64,000 nt of DNA from Pseudomonas brassicacearum (GCF_000585995.1 NZ_CP007410.1:2011430-2075429), one strand, 5' to 3'. Positions 1 through 8,395 are shown, numbered from the stretch's first letter. Numbers and translations are program-made. Notes: generated by a model from the sequence alone, not told the origin.

Positions 1-387
1 AAGCTCGCCATCAAGCCTGGGAAGCCGCTGACGTTCGGGCATTTTCGTGGCGTGCCAGTGATTGGCCTGCCTGGAAATCCCGCCTCGACACTGGTGACGT
101 TCGCGCTGCTGGCACGGCCTTACCTGCTACGACGCCAGGGCGTCCAGTCCGTAACACCGCTCAAGTTCACGGTGCCGGCCGGGTTCGTCTGGCCGAAGGC
201 CGGCAGTCGACGAGAATACCTGCGAGGCCGCATGGAGAACGGTCACGCGATTATCTACCGAAACCAAAGCTCCGGTGTTCTGCGCAGCGCAGCCTGGGCT
301 GAAGGCCTGGTCGAAGTGCTCGAAGGGCAGACGCTGGTCGAGGGTGACTCGGTAGGCTTTATCCCCTTGAGCGAAGTCCTGGGCTAG
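1..387 (+). CDS. moeA: Molybdopterin molybdenumtransferase MoeA, C-terminal part (5' end outside window)
   Basis: The open frame enters from the left edge and gives 128 residues. It contains the conserved MoeA stretch GLPGNPAS (about residues 21-28 of the visible part), preceded by a KPGKPL motif, and ends with the small beta-barrel domain IV typical of the family. MoeA inserts molybdate into adenylylated molybdopterin to make molybdenum cofactor. That cofactor is needed by the nitrate reductase encoded further along in this window, although the two loci are not adjacent. The apparent GTG at 52 is internal to the frame and is not a start. A hairpin terminator follows the stop codon. Confidence 0.93.
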   Translation, partial: KLAIKPGKPLTFGHFRGVPVIGLPGNPASTLVTFALLARPYLLRRQGVQSVTPLKFTVPAGFVWPKAGSRREYLRGRMENGHAIIYRNQSSGVLRSAAWAEGLVEVLEGQTLVEGDSVGFIPLSEVLG

Positions 388-409
388 TGCTACTGCGGTA
401 ACGAGCTGC

Positions 410-436
410 GGCCCGAGTCGAATACTCGGGCCTTCT
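410..436. terminator. Bidirectional intrinsic terminator between moeA and the small membrane-protein gene
   Basis: A 9-bp perfect stem (GGCCCGAGT at 410-418 with ACTCGGGCC at 424-432) encloses a 5-nt loop and is followed by TTCT. It sits between two convergent genes, so it can serve both. The U-tract is weak. Confidence 0.6.
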
Positions 437-447
437 GTCCGTTGCCT

Positions 448-642
448 TTATCGCGTGAGTAGCATCACCAACTGATCGAAACGACTGTTCGCAATCCATC
501 CCAGCAGACCGACGACCACCGCTGCCGCGCCGGCCGAATAAGCCAGCCTGTGGCGGATCACCTTTACGTCGGTGCGGATTTCATCCATGTCTTTGCGGAT
601 GTATTTGAGGTGGGTTTCCAGTTCAACGACGCGCGGTTCCAA
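448..642 (-). CDS. Small coiled-coil / single-pass membrane protein, function unknown
   Basis: The frame stays open to 828, but the best start is the TTG at 642: a GGAGG ribosome binding site (650-654) lies 7 nt before it, and residues upstream look like non-coding filler. This gives 64 residues. About residues 1-36 are a charged heptad-like helix (VVELETHLKYIRKDMDEIR), followed by one hydrophobic segment (AAAVVVGLLGWIA). The layout resembles small membrane-anchored coiled-coil proteins of the XhlA/haemolysin-accessory size class, but I do not recognise a specific family. It is convergent with moeA and shares its terminator. It could still be spurious; the good ribosome binding site and coherent topology argue it is real. 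Confidence 0.6.
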   Translation of the reverse strand: MEPRVVELETHLKYIRKDMDEIRTDVKVIRHRLAYSAGAAAVVVGLLGWIANSRFDQLVMLLTR

Positions 643-1102
643 ATCAATTCCTCCAGTGGGATTACTGCAACTTTTGCATTCGTTTCGAGTATCGCCCCGC
701 CCACTCCCAAAGGACGGGAGCTGCGGGGTCGAGATCTTGTATTCATGGCTACGCATGGGACGCTTTGTCCCTTTGGCCATAACGGTACGAACCAATGATC
801 TGGCCCCAGCGGGCCGTGATGTATCCATTCATGAGTTAGCACATCCTTGTGTAAATGAGCGTTTTAAAGGTCCAGCACAACAGAATGCCAAGGTGTCTCA
901 ATACGGCTAGAGGGTCAATTGACCTGATTCGCCAAGTCTTGTAAGAAAATTCTTCGAATGGGTACGTATCGATCAGGTGGGTTGCTCCGCCGTTTTTCCT
1001 GGGCGTCGGATATCGTTTTTTTTTATTAAATTGAGACGAGCCGGGCTTTTTCGGTCGAATGAGCGGTCCCATTCCCAGAACCTTCCATTGACGGAGACAA
1101 CG
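643..1102. other. Intergenic region upstream of yegS
   Basis: This 460-base stretch separates the divergent small membrane-protein gene and yegS. Several short overlapping frames exist on both strands, but none has a convincing ribosome binding site or protein-like composition. One possible sigma-70 promoter pointing to yegS is TTGACC at 919-924, a 17-bp spacer and TAAGAA at 942-947. That call is weak. A T-rich run lies near 1015-1028 without a hairpin. Confidence 0.4.
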
Positions 1103-2020
1103 ATGAGCAAAGGCAAGGCGCTGATGATTTTGCATGGCAAGCAAGCGCTCAACGACGAGGTTCGCGCCGCAGTGATGCTCAAGCGCAAGCAGGGCTGGGA
1201 CCTGGCAGTGCGGTTGACCTGGGAGGCCGGTGATGCCCGGCGATGCGTCGATGAGGCGTTGGACGCTGGCTACACGCGACTGATCGCTGGTGGCGGTGAT
1301 GGGACCTTGCGGGATATCGCCGAGGCGATTGCCCACAAGTCGAGCGAGGCCAGTCTGGTGTTGCTGCCGCTGGGCACTGCCAATGATTTTGCCCGGGCGG
1401 CCGGCGTCCCGCTGGAACCGGCCCAGGCACTGGACTTGCTGGACGTTGCGCCCCAGGCCGTTGATGTGGGCGAAGTCGGCGGCCAGATTTTCCTGAACAT
1501 GGCGACAGGCGGTTTTGGCAGCCAGGTGACGGCGAACACCTCCGAGGACCTGAAGAAAGTCCTGGGAGGTGCCGCTTATCTGTTCACGGGCCTATCGCGC
1601 TTCAGTGAACTGAGTGCGGCCTATGGCGAGTTGCAGGGCCCCGGCTTCCAATGGCAGGGCGATTTGCTGGCACTGGGCATCGGCAATGGCCGGCAGGCCG
1701 GGGGCGGTCACGTGCTGTGCCCGGAGGCGCTGGCCGATGACGGATTGCTGGATATCAGCATCCTGCCAGCGCCTCAGGAAGTGGTCAGCACGTTGAAAGA
1801 CTTGCTGGCCGGTGGCCTGGGCATCGACAACATGTTTGTGCGCGCCCGCTTGCCATGGGTGGAAATCAAGGTCGCCCAAGGCCTGGATATCAACCTTGAT
1901 GGCGAACCGTTGCAGGTCGACAGTCTGCGGTTCACTGTGCGTCCAAAGGCGCTGCGTCTGCACCTGCCGTCCGATTCACCTCTGTTGGGTGCCTCGGCGA
2001 GGCTCAATCGTCCAGGCTGA
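1103..2020 (+). CDS. yegS: YegS-type lipid kinase (diacylglycerol kinase catalytic domain)
   Basis: The 305-residue product belongs to the bacterial lipid kinase family that phosphorylates phosphatidylglycerol or diacylglycerol-like lipids. Visible marks are the N-terminal ILHGK segment, the nucleotide-binding GGGDGTL motif (about residues 62-68), LLPLGTANDFAR (about 90-101) and the second-domain GGGHVLCP segment. The frame is open from 977, but ATG 1103 is preceded by GGAG (1093-1096) and starts with the family-typical MSKGKALMILHGKQ, so I use it. The 3' end overlaps the convergent response-regulator gene by 17 bp. Length and motifs match the family; its substrate here is not known. Confidence 0.9.
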   Translation: MSKGKALMILHGKQALNDEVRAAVMLKRKQGWDLAVRLTWEAGDARRCVDEALDAGYTRLIAGGGDGTLRDIAEAIAHKSSEASLVLLPLGTANDFARAAGVPLEPAQALDLLDVAPQAVDVGEVGGQIFLNMATGGFGSQVTANTSEDLKKVLGGAAYLFTGLSRFSELSAAYGELQGPGFQWQGDLLALGIGNGRQAGGGHVLCPEALADDGLLDISILPAPQEVVSTLKDLLAGGLGIDNMFVRARLPWVEIKVAQGLDINLDGEPLQVDSLRFTVRPKALRLHLPSDSPLLGASARLNRPG

Positions 2021-2663
2021 TGATCTGTTCGCGCACCGCGAACAGCACCAGCCCGGCCACGTCATGAATTTGTAGGCGCTTCATGATTTGTGCCCGGTGG
2101 GTTTCCACGGTCTTGATGCTCAGGCTCAGGCCGTTGGCAATTTCCCGGGTGGACTTGCCGCGCACGATCAGTCGCAGTATCTCCAGCTGGCGCGCGGTCA
2201 GGTTGTGGGTCTGGGCAGGGTCGGGCTGATGTTTCTGGACGCGGGTCAGCGCCTGGTTGATCACGGTGTGGGCGATGGCCGGGCTCAGGTAGCGTTCGTC
2301 ATTGCGCAACGCTTCCAGGGCATGCTCCAGCTCGGTGGGGGTCGTGTCCTTGAGCAGATAGCCATGGGCTCCAGATTCCAGGGCCTGCATGATCAACGCC
2401 GGATCGGTGTGCATCGACAGGATCAGCACCTTGCTTTGAGGGCGCGCCTGCTTGAGCTGTCGCAAGGCGTCCAGGCCACTGGTATTTTTCATGGAGATGT
2501 CCAGTAGCACGATATCGGGAACCAGTCGTTCTACCAGCTCCAGCAATTGCGTGCCGTCATTGGCTTCGCCGATGACCGCATAGCCGGGAAGGTCCATGAC
2601 CAGGGCGCGCACGCCAGCCCTGATCAGCGAGTGGTCGTCTACCAGGAGCAAATTACAAATCAA
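2004..2663 (-). CDS. NarL/FixJ-family response regulator
   Basis: The product has 219 residues in two parts. The N-terminal receiver domain shows the acidic VDDH pair, the phospho-acceptor aspartate in IVLLDISM (about residue 54) and the lysine of LLKD. The C-terminal LuxR-type helix-turn-helix is at about 150-215 (LTARQLEILRLIVRGKSTREIAN, SIKTVETHRAQIMKRL). The start is a TTG that overlaps the stop of the upstream histidine kinase gene (TTGA), so the two are translationally coupled and form one two-component system. The stimulus is not evident. The 3' end runs 17 bp into yegS on the other strand. Confidence 0.88.
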   Translation of the reverse strand: MICNLLLVDDHSLIRAGVRALVMDLPGYAVIGEANDGTQLLELVERLVPDIVLLDISMKNTSGLDALRQLKQARPQSKVLILSMHTDPALIMQALESGAHGYLLKDTTPTELEHALEALRNDERYLSPAIAHTVINQALTRVQKHQPDPAQTHNLTARQLEILRLIVRGKSTREIANGLSLSIKTVETHRAQIMKRLQIHDVAGLVLFAVREQIISLDD

Positions 2664-3553
2664 TGGAGAACCTTATTCTTACTGGCTCGTTCCAGGGCTC
2701 GGGGCGCCCAGGGAAAGCGTGCTTCGATGTGTGTGCCGTTGCCGGCCTCGCTGATCACCTTGAGGGTGCCGCCCAGTTGCTCGGCCCGCTCTGCCATTCC
2801 GGCCATGCCGCGTTGGCCTTCGCGAGCGGGGTGGCTGGCGGGGATGAATCCCTGGCCATCGTCGCTGATCAGCAGCGTCAGTCCTTCGGGTAAGCGTTGC
2901 AGGCGCACCAGCAGATTCTTCGCTTGGGCATGGCGCAAGATATTGGTGACCGCCTCCTGGGTGATTCGGAAGGCGGCGACCGTCATTTCCTCCGGAATAC
3001 CTGTCATGCGCTGCTGGCAATCGAGGCTCCATTTCACCGGGGTGTTGGCCAGGGTCTTGAGCAGGTGAGCACGCAGGCTGGCTTCAAGTCCCAGGCTGGT
3101 CAACTGTCTCGGGTTGAGGATCGCCGACACATCGCGGACCTTGTTCAGGGTTTCGTCCAGGGTCTCGCAGAGGATCGCGCATTGGCCCTGCAATGCTTCC
3201 GGCATCCGGCGCTTGAGCCATTCGCTTTGCAGTTTCGCGGCAGTCAGCAACTGGCCGATGTCGTCGTGCAATTCGCGGCTGAGTCGATGGCGCTCGTTTT
3301 CCTGGACCTCAAGTAACCGGTCGGCCAATTCCTGGGGCTGGAACTTGATGGATTTGCGCGACAATCGATGGTGGATCCAGACACAGGTCATGGCCGCGAC
3401 ATTAAGCGCCAGCAGGCTCAATGGTACCGTATGGGCAAACAGGTAAGTCAGCAGGCAGCCGAGGGCCGAGCAGATACACAATAATAATGTGAAGCGGCGG
3501 GCGTTTTCTCGGGAGGGAGGCCAGGTGATGAATGACTTGAGGCTGGCGTACAT
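2660..3553 (-). CDS. Membrane sensor histidine kinase (HisKA_3 type), partner of the adjacent NarL-type regulator
   Basis: 297 residues from ATG 3553; a TTG 15 bases upstream (3568) is an alternative and neither has a strong ribosome binding site. Two hydrophobic segments at about residues 19-60 form the membrane anchor with almost no periplasmic loop, so sensing is probably within or below the membrane. The phospho-acceptor histidine lies in the HisKA_3 motif HRLSRELHDDIGQ (about 95-108), followed by an HATPase_c domain with an asparagine box (EAVTNILRHA) and the glycine box DDGQGF. It overlaps the response-regulator gene by 4 bases. The ligand is unknown. Confidence 0.88.
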   Translation of the reverse strand: MYASLKSFITWPPSRENARRFTLLLCICSALGCLLTYLFAHTVPLSLLALNVAAMTCVWIHHRLSRKSIKFQPQELADRLLEVQENERHRLSRELHDDIGQLLTAAKLQSEWLKRRMPEALQGQCAILCETLDETLNKVRDVSAILNPRQLTSLGLEASLRAHLLKTLANTPVKWSLDCQQRMTGIPEEMTVAAFRITQEAVTNILRHAQAKNLLVRLQRLPEGLTLLISDDGQGFIPASHPAREGQRGMAGMAERAEQLGGTLKVISEAGNGTHIEARFPWAPRALERASKNKVLH

Positions 3554-3786
3554 AACGGATGGAGCCAATGAATGTTCGCTGCGGGCAAGCCGGTCAGCGC
3601 ATCTGACAGGCCGGGTCGGGTAAACGTTTTAGGTCGAAGGCATCTTCAGTTGACGGCTTTTGCGCCGCTGCCTGAAACGACTGACGCGGGAGATAGTACC
3701 ACTTCACAAATCGTTGGTCGCGCTCGGCATGGAGGCGAAAAAATCGCCATGACCAGGCACATCACCCTGAACCGACATCATAGCGA

Positions 3787-4257
3787 TCAGGCATGTTTCT
3801 GGGAGTAGGGCACCAGACCCATCGGGCGCGACGCTGGCACTGTCTCACAGGGATCCTGGCCAACCTGGACCGCAAATGCTTCGATCAGCGAAGTCTGTTC
3901 GCTGCTGTCCAGGCCGAGTTGGCCGGTGGTGTGATCGACCAGTTCCAGTTGCCAGGCCATCAGGGTGAAACAATCCTTCAGCGCGCCCAAGGCCTGATCA
4001 TGCAACTCCGCGTGGTTTTGCGCATGGCTGAGCAAGCCATGGATATGCAGCGAAAACTCCGAAACGGCTTCCAGCGCCAGGGCATCGGCCTTGTTTGCAA
4101 GCTTCAACAAGGTGCTGAGCATGCAATCGATGGCGTCCTTGTCGTTGTTGATCAGTTGCAAATGGCTCAGGCATTCCTCCGACTTGGCCAGAAGCGTTTC
4201 GGCCTCGGTCAGAAATTCAGGAAGGCGCTGACTCCAGTTCTTACGATCGTTCGGCAT
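3787..4257 (-). CDS. Small helical protein, function unknown (possibly Hpt-like)
   Basis: 156 residues from ATG 4257, chosen because GGAG lies 6 nt upstream; a GTG four codons earlier would disrupt that spacing. The composition is almost wholly alpha-helical, with regularly spaced leucines and histidines (LLAKSEECLSHLQL, FSLHIHGLLSHAQNH), and no signal peptide or membrane segment. The four-helix look and the divergent cheV neighbour suggest a histidine-phosphotransfer-like fold. However, the Hpt signature around the active histidine (AHxLKG) is not clearly present, so I do not assign that function. The C-terminal 30 residues look disordered. Confidence 0.7.
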   Translation of the reverse strand: MPNDRKNWSQRLPEFLTEAETLLAKSEECLSHLQLINNDKDAIDCMLSTLLKLANKADALALEAVSEFSLHIHGLLSHAQNHAELHDQALGALKDCFTLMAWQLELVDHTTGQLGLDSSEQTSLIEAFAVQVGQDPCETVPASRPMGLVPYSQKHA

Positions 4258-4739
4258 GCTTATCTCCACAACATCATGTCAGGCGAAAGAAAATCGCGTG
4301 TGGCGAACGGCTGGACTGCACCGCCAACAACGAACGAAGACACGTCAGCATGTCGTTGCCGTTCGGCAATGACAAAATCGCCAACGATTGCATTGACGGG
4401 ATCGGCCGAAAGGCTGGAGGTCCGAAGTCCTGCGGTCGCGCACAAAGGCCTGACTCCATTCAGCAATGAGAATGGCGTCACATTAATGGCTATTGGATAG
4501 CAGGAATATCAGGTTGGACCTGATTGTTTCTAGGGGAATCCCTTACGCAAGGGAACCTTGTACGCAAACCGAGGTCGCGCAGCGGGGAAAAATGGCAAAT
4601 GAAACCGTGAGGCCAGTAAAGCATGATGTTAATGTGACATCAATGCCCCTCGGTCATCTTTCATGTAGGGGTCAAGATCCGGCTCACGCAGCCGATAGCC
4701 CTTTATAAGATTTCATCCGAACAAGCCCAGGAGTCATCG
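4258..4739. other. Divergent intergenic region between the helical-protein gene and cheV
   Basis: 482 bases with no convincing gene. A 71-residue frame at 4493-4708 lacks a ribosome binding site and protein-like composition. The only clear signal is the FliA-like promoter near the right end, listed separately. Confidence 0.5.
4672..4698 (+). promoter_or_regulatory. Predicted FliA (sigma-28) promoter of cheV
   Basis: TCAAGATC at 4672-4679, an 11-bp spacer, then GCCGATAG at 4691-4698. The -10 matches GCCGATAA at 7 of 8 positions and the -35 begins with the TCAAG seen in Pseudomonas FliA promoters. The predicted transcript start lies about 35 bases before the cheV ATG, which fits a chemotaxis gene in the late flagellar class. 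Confidence 0.65.
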
Positions 4740-5663
4740 ATGGCCGGCATTCTCGATTCAGTAGATCAGCGAACCCAACTGGTGGGTGAGAATCGCCTGG
4801 AAATTCTCATGTTTCGCCTGGCGGGGCGACAGTTGTTCGCCATTAACGTATTCAAGGTCCAGGAAGTGCTGCAACTGCCTAAGCTGACGTTGATGCCGCA
4901 GCGCCACCCGTTCGTGTGCGGCGTGGTCAATCTGCGGGGCCAGACGCTTCCGGTGATCGATCTGTCCCAGGCCATCGGCATGCGTCCGTTGGTGCCGGGG
5001 GCCAATAGCACCATCATCGTCACTGAATACAACCGTTCGGTTCAGGCATTTTTGGTGGGCGGCGTAGACCGCATCGTCAACATGAACTGGGAAGCCATCC
5101 TGCCGCCCCCGACCAGTGCCGGCCGTGAACATTACCTGACCGCCATCAGCAAGGTGGACGATCAGTTGGTGGAAATCATCGACGTGGAAAAAGTCCTGGC
5201 CGAAATCGTGCCGTACAACGCCAAGGTCTCCCGGGACAAACTTGAAGACCCGGTGCTGGAGCGTGCCCGCGGACGTGAAGTGCTCTTGGTGGATGACTCC
5301 AACGTCGCGCTTTCCCAGCTGCGCGACACCCTGGGTCAGTTGGGGGTGAAGATGCACATCGCCAGTGACGGTCTGAAAGCCCTGAACATGCTCAAGGCCT
5401 GGGCCGATACCGGCGAGGTGATGACCGACAAATTGCTGATGATCTTCACCGACGCGGAAATGCCCGAAATGGACGGCTACCGCCTGACCACCGAGATCCG
5501 CAACGACCCGCGTCTGCGTGGGCTCTACGTGGTCCTGCACACCTCGCTGTCCGGCAGTTTCAACGATTCGATGGTCAAGAAGGTCGGCTGCGACAATTTT
5601 CTCTCCAAGTTCCAGCCGGACAAACTGGTTGATGTGGTGCGCCAGCGGTTGATGCTCGACTGA
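4740..5663 (+). CDS. cheV: CheV-type chemotaxis coupling protein (CheW domain fused to receiver domain)
   Basis: 307 residues. The N-terminal CheW-like domain (about 15-160) contains the conserved FKVQEVL and GVVNLRGQTLPVIDL segments that dock onto chemoreceptors and CheA. The C-terminal receiver domain (about 178-305) shows VDDSN, the phospho-acceptor aspartate in IFTDAEMPEMDG and the lysine in FLSKF. CheV couples receptors to CheA and is thought to adjust adaptation through phosphorylation by CheA. It stands alone, away from a che operon, as is usual for CheV paralogues in pseudomonads. An AGGAG precedes the ATG, and a FliA-like promoter lies just upstream. Confidence 0.93.
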   Translation: MAGILDSVDQRTQLVGENRLEILMFRLAGRQLFAINVFKVQEVLQLPKLTLMPQRHPFVCGVVNLRGQTLPVIDLSQAIGMRPLVPGANSTIIVTEYNRSVQAFLVGGVDRIVNMNWEAILPPPTSAGREHYLTAISKVDDQLVEIIDVEKVLAEIVPYNAKVSRDKLEDPVLERARGREVLLVDDSNVALSQLRDTLGQLGVKMHIASDGLKALNMLKAWADTGEVMTDKLLMIFTDAEMPEMDGYRLTTEIRNDPRLRGLYVVLHTSLSGSFNDSMVKKVGCDNFLSKFQPDKLVDVVRQRLMLD

Positions 5664-5734
5664 ATCCGGTGGTGGTTTGCTTCAATGGTCGGCTCGTATA
5701 AGGTGGCATTTTTTCGCCTCCAGGGAAGTTGACC

Positions 5735-6544
5735 ATGTTGCGGCTGAGTGCGCTGTATCGGTATCCGTTGAAGTCCGGCAAGGGCCAGCCCCTGCAAGGG
5801 ATTGGCCTGGATAAACTCGGGTTGGACGGTGACCGGCGCTGGATGCTGGTGGATGAGGGGACGGGCCGTTTCCTGACCCAACGCGCCGTGGCGAAGATGA
5901 GCCAACTCTCGGCCCTGTGGAATGAGGCGGGTGGCCTGACGCTCAGCGCACCAGGCCACGGCACTGTCGACGTGTCGCTGCCGGCAGACCTGCAAGAGCA
6001 GCGGCGCGGGGTGATCATCTGGCGCGACACCTTGCGTGTGCCGGATGCCGGTGACGAGGCGGCTGCCTGGGTCAGCGAATTCATCGGCCATCCTACCCGG
6101 CTGGTGCATGTACCGGTGGAACTGGCGCGTACCACCGCAGCCGGTTATGGCAAGGATGACGACAAGGTCGCCTTCGCTGACGGCTTCCCGTTGCTGCTGA
6201 TCGGCCAGGCGTCATTGGTGGACCTGTCGAATCGAGTCGGTCGTGCGCTGGAGATGCTGCGCTTTCGGCCCAACCTGGTGATCGAGGGCAGCGAGGCGTT
6301 TGCCGAGGATGGCTGGAAGCGTATCCGCATTGGCGAGGTAGAGTTTCGAGTGGTCAAGCCATGCTCGCGCTGCATCATGACCACGGTCGATCCACAAACC
6401 GGCGAGCGCGATCCGAACCGCGAGCCCTTCGCGACGTTGCAGCAGTATCGTTCGACACCGGACGGTGCGATGTTCGGCCAGAACCTGGTCAACGACGGAA
6501 ACGGTCGGCTTGAAGTCGGCATGCCGGTTGAAGTGCTCGAATAA
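5735..6544 (+). CDS. MOSC domain protein (YcbX-like molybdenum-cofactor sulfurase/reductase component)
   Basis: 269 residues from ATG 5735; a TTG two codons earlier is less well placed relative to the AGGGAAG ribosome binding site. The first half is the MOSC N-terminal beta-barrel (LYRYPLKSGKG, GLDGDRRWMLVDE). The second half is the MOSC domain with the conserved cysteine in VVKPCSRCIMTTVDP (about residue 211). Such proteins bind molybdenum cofactor and in YcbX reduce N-hydroxylated compounds. No ferredoxin-type 2Fe-2S domain follows, so an external electron donor would be needed. A strong terminator follows the stop. Confidence 0.88.
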   Translation: MLRLSALYRYPLKSGKGQPLQGIGLDKLGLDGDRRWMLVDEGTGRFLTQRAVAKMSQLSALWNEAGGLTLSAPGHGTVDVSLPADLQEQRRGVIIWRDTLRVPDAGDEAAAWVSEFIGHPTRLVHVPVELARTTAAGYGKDDDKVAFADGFPLLLIGQASLVDLSNRVGRALEMLRFRPNLVIEGSEAFAEDGWKRIRIGEVEFRVVKPCSRCIMTTVDPQTGERDPNREPFATLQQYRSTPDGAMFGQNLVNDGNGRLEVGMPVEVLE

Positions 6545-6561
6545 ACACCGCGTTCGAAATG

Positions 6562-6595
6562 AAAAATGCCCGTGTCGTTGGACACGGGCATTTTT
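6562..6595. terminator. Strong bidirectional intrinsic terminator between the MOSC gene and ppnP
   Basis: A perfect 15-bp stem (6562-6576 with 6581-6595) closes a GTTG tetraloop. The stem ends in AAAAA on the left and TTTTT on the right, giving U-tracts on both strands. It lies between two convergent genes. Confidence 0.9.
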
Positions 6596-6610
6596 ATTGG
6601 CGATGCAGAC

Positions 6611-6895
6611 TCAGCCGCGGTATTCGCACAGGTAAGCTGTGTCGACGGTCACCTTGAGCTGGAACTTGCTGTTGGCCGGTACATTGAACTGGCTGCCGGC
6701 CGCGAAGGTTTCCCAGTCGCTGCTGTCGGGCAGTTTCACGGTCAGGGCGCCGGAGACGACGTGCATGATTTCCCGCTGGGCTGTGCCGAATTCGTATTCG
6801 CCCGGTGCCATGACGCCGATAGTCGCAGGGCCGTCGGCAGTGCCAAAGGCGATCGACTTGACGGTGCCGTCGAAGTACTCGTTGACTTTAAACAT
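6611..6895 (-). CDS. ppnP: Pyrimidine/purine nucleoside phosphorylase PpnP
   Basis: The 94-residue cupin-like protein starts at ATG 6895 ([17 protein letters not shown]); the frame extends further upstream but the family begins here. PpnP (YaiE, formerly DUF1255) cleaves nucleosides with phosphate to free base and ribose-1-phosphate. The conserved stretch [12 protein letters not shown] and the following beta-rich segment match the family, and the length is the usual 93-95. It is convergent with the MOSC gene and is followed by the shared terminator. Confidence 0.92.
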   Translation of the reverse strand: MFKVNEYFDGTVKSIAFGTADGPATIGVMAPGEYEFGTAQREIMHVVSGALTVKLPDSSDWETFAAGSQFNVPANSKFQLKVTVDTAYLCEYRG

Positions 6896-6987
6896 GGGCG
6901 ATTCCTCGAAAAGGGCTGAAAAAGGCCGGCCAGTATGCACAAGGCTTCAACACACGTCATCTGCCGCACCGGGTTGTGGCCCGCGGC

Positions 6988-7530
6988 TCAACCTGGCAGC
7001 ACCAGGGGCAGTAGCCGCGCCGTATTGCGCGCATCCTCCAGGGCGCGGTGCTGTTGACCGCAGAATTGCAGGCCGGCCAGTTGCAGCGCGCCATTGAGCC
7101 CCAGCGGTCGTTCCAGGCGACGGGCCTTGGCGAAACGCTGCTTGAGGTTCATGTGCGGTAGTTGGGCGAGGACACTGTGCAACTGCTGACGCTGCCACTC
7201 CTGGAGCAGTTGCTTGCGGTCGTAATCACCCCAGCTGACCCAGCTTTCCAGGTTCGAGTGATACGGCGCCAGCCAGCGTTCGAACGCTGGCCAGACGTCG
7301 GTCAACGGCGCGGCGCTGTCGATGTTGGCTTGGGTGATGTGGGTCAGTTCGCGACAGAAAGGCGTGAGCAGCGGTCGTCTCAGGGGGCGTACGAAACGCT
7401 GGAAATGATCCACCTCACGGCCGGCACGGTTCACCAGCGTGGCGCCGATTTCGATAATTTCCATTTCGGTTACCGGCCAACCCCCTTCATCGGTGGTGGC
7501 CTCCAGATCAATCACCAGCCAGTGAGGCAT
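6988..7530 (-). CDS. DEDDh 3'-5' exonuclease (KapD/ERI-1 like)
   Basis: 180 residues from ATG 7530 (MPHWLVIDLEATTDEGG). The catalytic acidic pair is in VIDLEATT (Asp and Glu, about residues 7-9). ExoII carries the aspartate in WGDYDRKQL, and ExoIII has the histidine-aspartate pair in HRALEDARNTA (about 162-166). This is the ERI-1/KapD branch of the DnaQ fold, which trims 3' ends of single-stranded RNA or DNA; the substrate here is not known. It is divergent from the TetR gene with about 240 bp between them. Confidence 0.87.
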   Translation of the reverse strand: MPHWLVIDLEATTDEGGWPVTEMEIIEIGATLVNRAGREVDHFQRFVRPLRRPLLTPFCRELTHITQANIDSAAPLTDVWPAFERWLAPYHSNLESWVSWGDYDRKQLLQEWQRQQLHSVLAQLPHMNLKQRFAKARRLERPLGLNGALQLAGLQFCGQQHRALEDARNTARLLPLVLPG

Positions 7531-7771
7531 TGCAGGGTTCCCGGTATCGGCGTGCTGATGGGTTTGAGCGTAGTCAAAGCCGGCGCATCCGCCTAGTGCC
7601 TGTTTCGACCTGCAACAAAACCTGGCGGTGGAGTGCAGAGCCGCGCCAATGTTGCCCGGTCTTAGTCCCGAGCGCTTGCTAGGTTGCGCCGGCCAGCTTA
7701 AATTGCCCACGCCACTTCCGCGGTTTGGTGCCGTGGCCGCACGTTGATTGATCGACTGTAGGAGAGAGCGG

Positions 7772-8395
7772 GTGGACGAGCAAAAAGCCCTGAGCGTGAT
7801 GCGCGAGCTGGTCGACCACGGGCAACTGACCGACCCGGACAGCGCGCGCGGCAAACTCCTCCAGACCGCCGCTCACCTGTTTCGCAACAAAGGCTTCGAA
7901 CGCACCACGGTGCGTGACCTGGCGAGCGCCGTGGGCATTCAGTCGGGCAGCCTCTTTCACCACTTCAAAAGCAAGGACGACATCCTGCGGGCAGTGATGG
8001 AAGAAACCATCCGCTACAACACCGCATTGATGCGTGCAGCCCTGGCCGAGGCGGGCAGCGTGCGTGAGCGCGTGCTGGCATTGATCCGCTGCGAATTGCA
8101 GTCGATCATGGGCGGCAGCGGCGAGGCGATGGCAGTGTTGGTCTATGAATGGCGCTCGTTATCCCAGGAAGGGCAAAGGCAAGTGCTGGCCTTACGTGAT
8201 ATTTATGAAGACTTGTGGCTCGAGGTCTTGGGCCAGGCCAAGGATGCCGGGTATATTCGCGGTGACGTGTTCATTACTCGGCGTTTCCTCACCGGCGCGT
8301 TGTCCTGGACCACGACCTGGTTTCGCGCCGAAGGCAGCCTGAGCCTCGATGAGCTGGCCGAGCAGGCCCTGATTCTGGTGCTTGAAGAAAAATAA
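7772..8395 (+). CDS. TetR/AcrR-family transcriptional regulator
   Basis: 207 residues starting at GTG 7772, chosen for the AGGAG at 7760-7764; an upstream TTG in frame has no ribosome binding site. The helix-turn-helix is at about residues 28-70 (AAHLFRNKGFERTTVRDLASAVGIQSGSLFHHF split across helices 1-4), with the usual KSKDDIL after it. The C-terminal ligand-binding part is all helical (TetR_C-like). Its target is not evident. It is divergent from the exonuclease gene and codirectional with the next gene. Confidence 0.88.
   Translation: MDEQKALSVMRELVDHGQLTDPDSARGKLLQTAAHLFRNKGFERTTVRDLASAVGIQSGSLFHHFKSKDDILRAVMEETIRYNTALMRAALAEAGSVRERVLALIRCELQSIMGGSGEAMAVLVYEWRSLSQEGQRQVLALRDIYEDLWLEVLGQAKDAGYIRGDVFITRRFLTGALSWTTTWFRAEGSLSLDELAEQALILVLEEK

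Noticed and set aside
4493..4708. 71-codon plus-strand frame between the helical-protein gene and cheV
   Set aside because: No ribosome binding site, atypical composition, and it contains the FliA-like promoter.
7699..7723. TAAAT followed after 17 bases by CGG, upstream of the TetR gene, as a possible PvdS box
   Set aside because: The -10 element should be CGT and the spacing 16; neither fits, and the gene has no link to iron.
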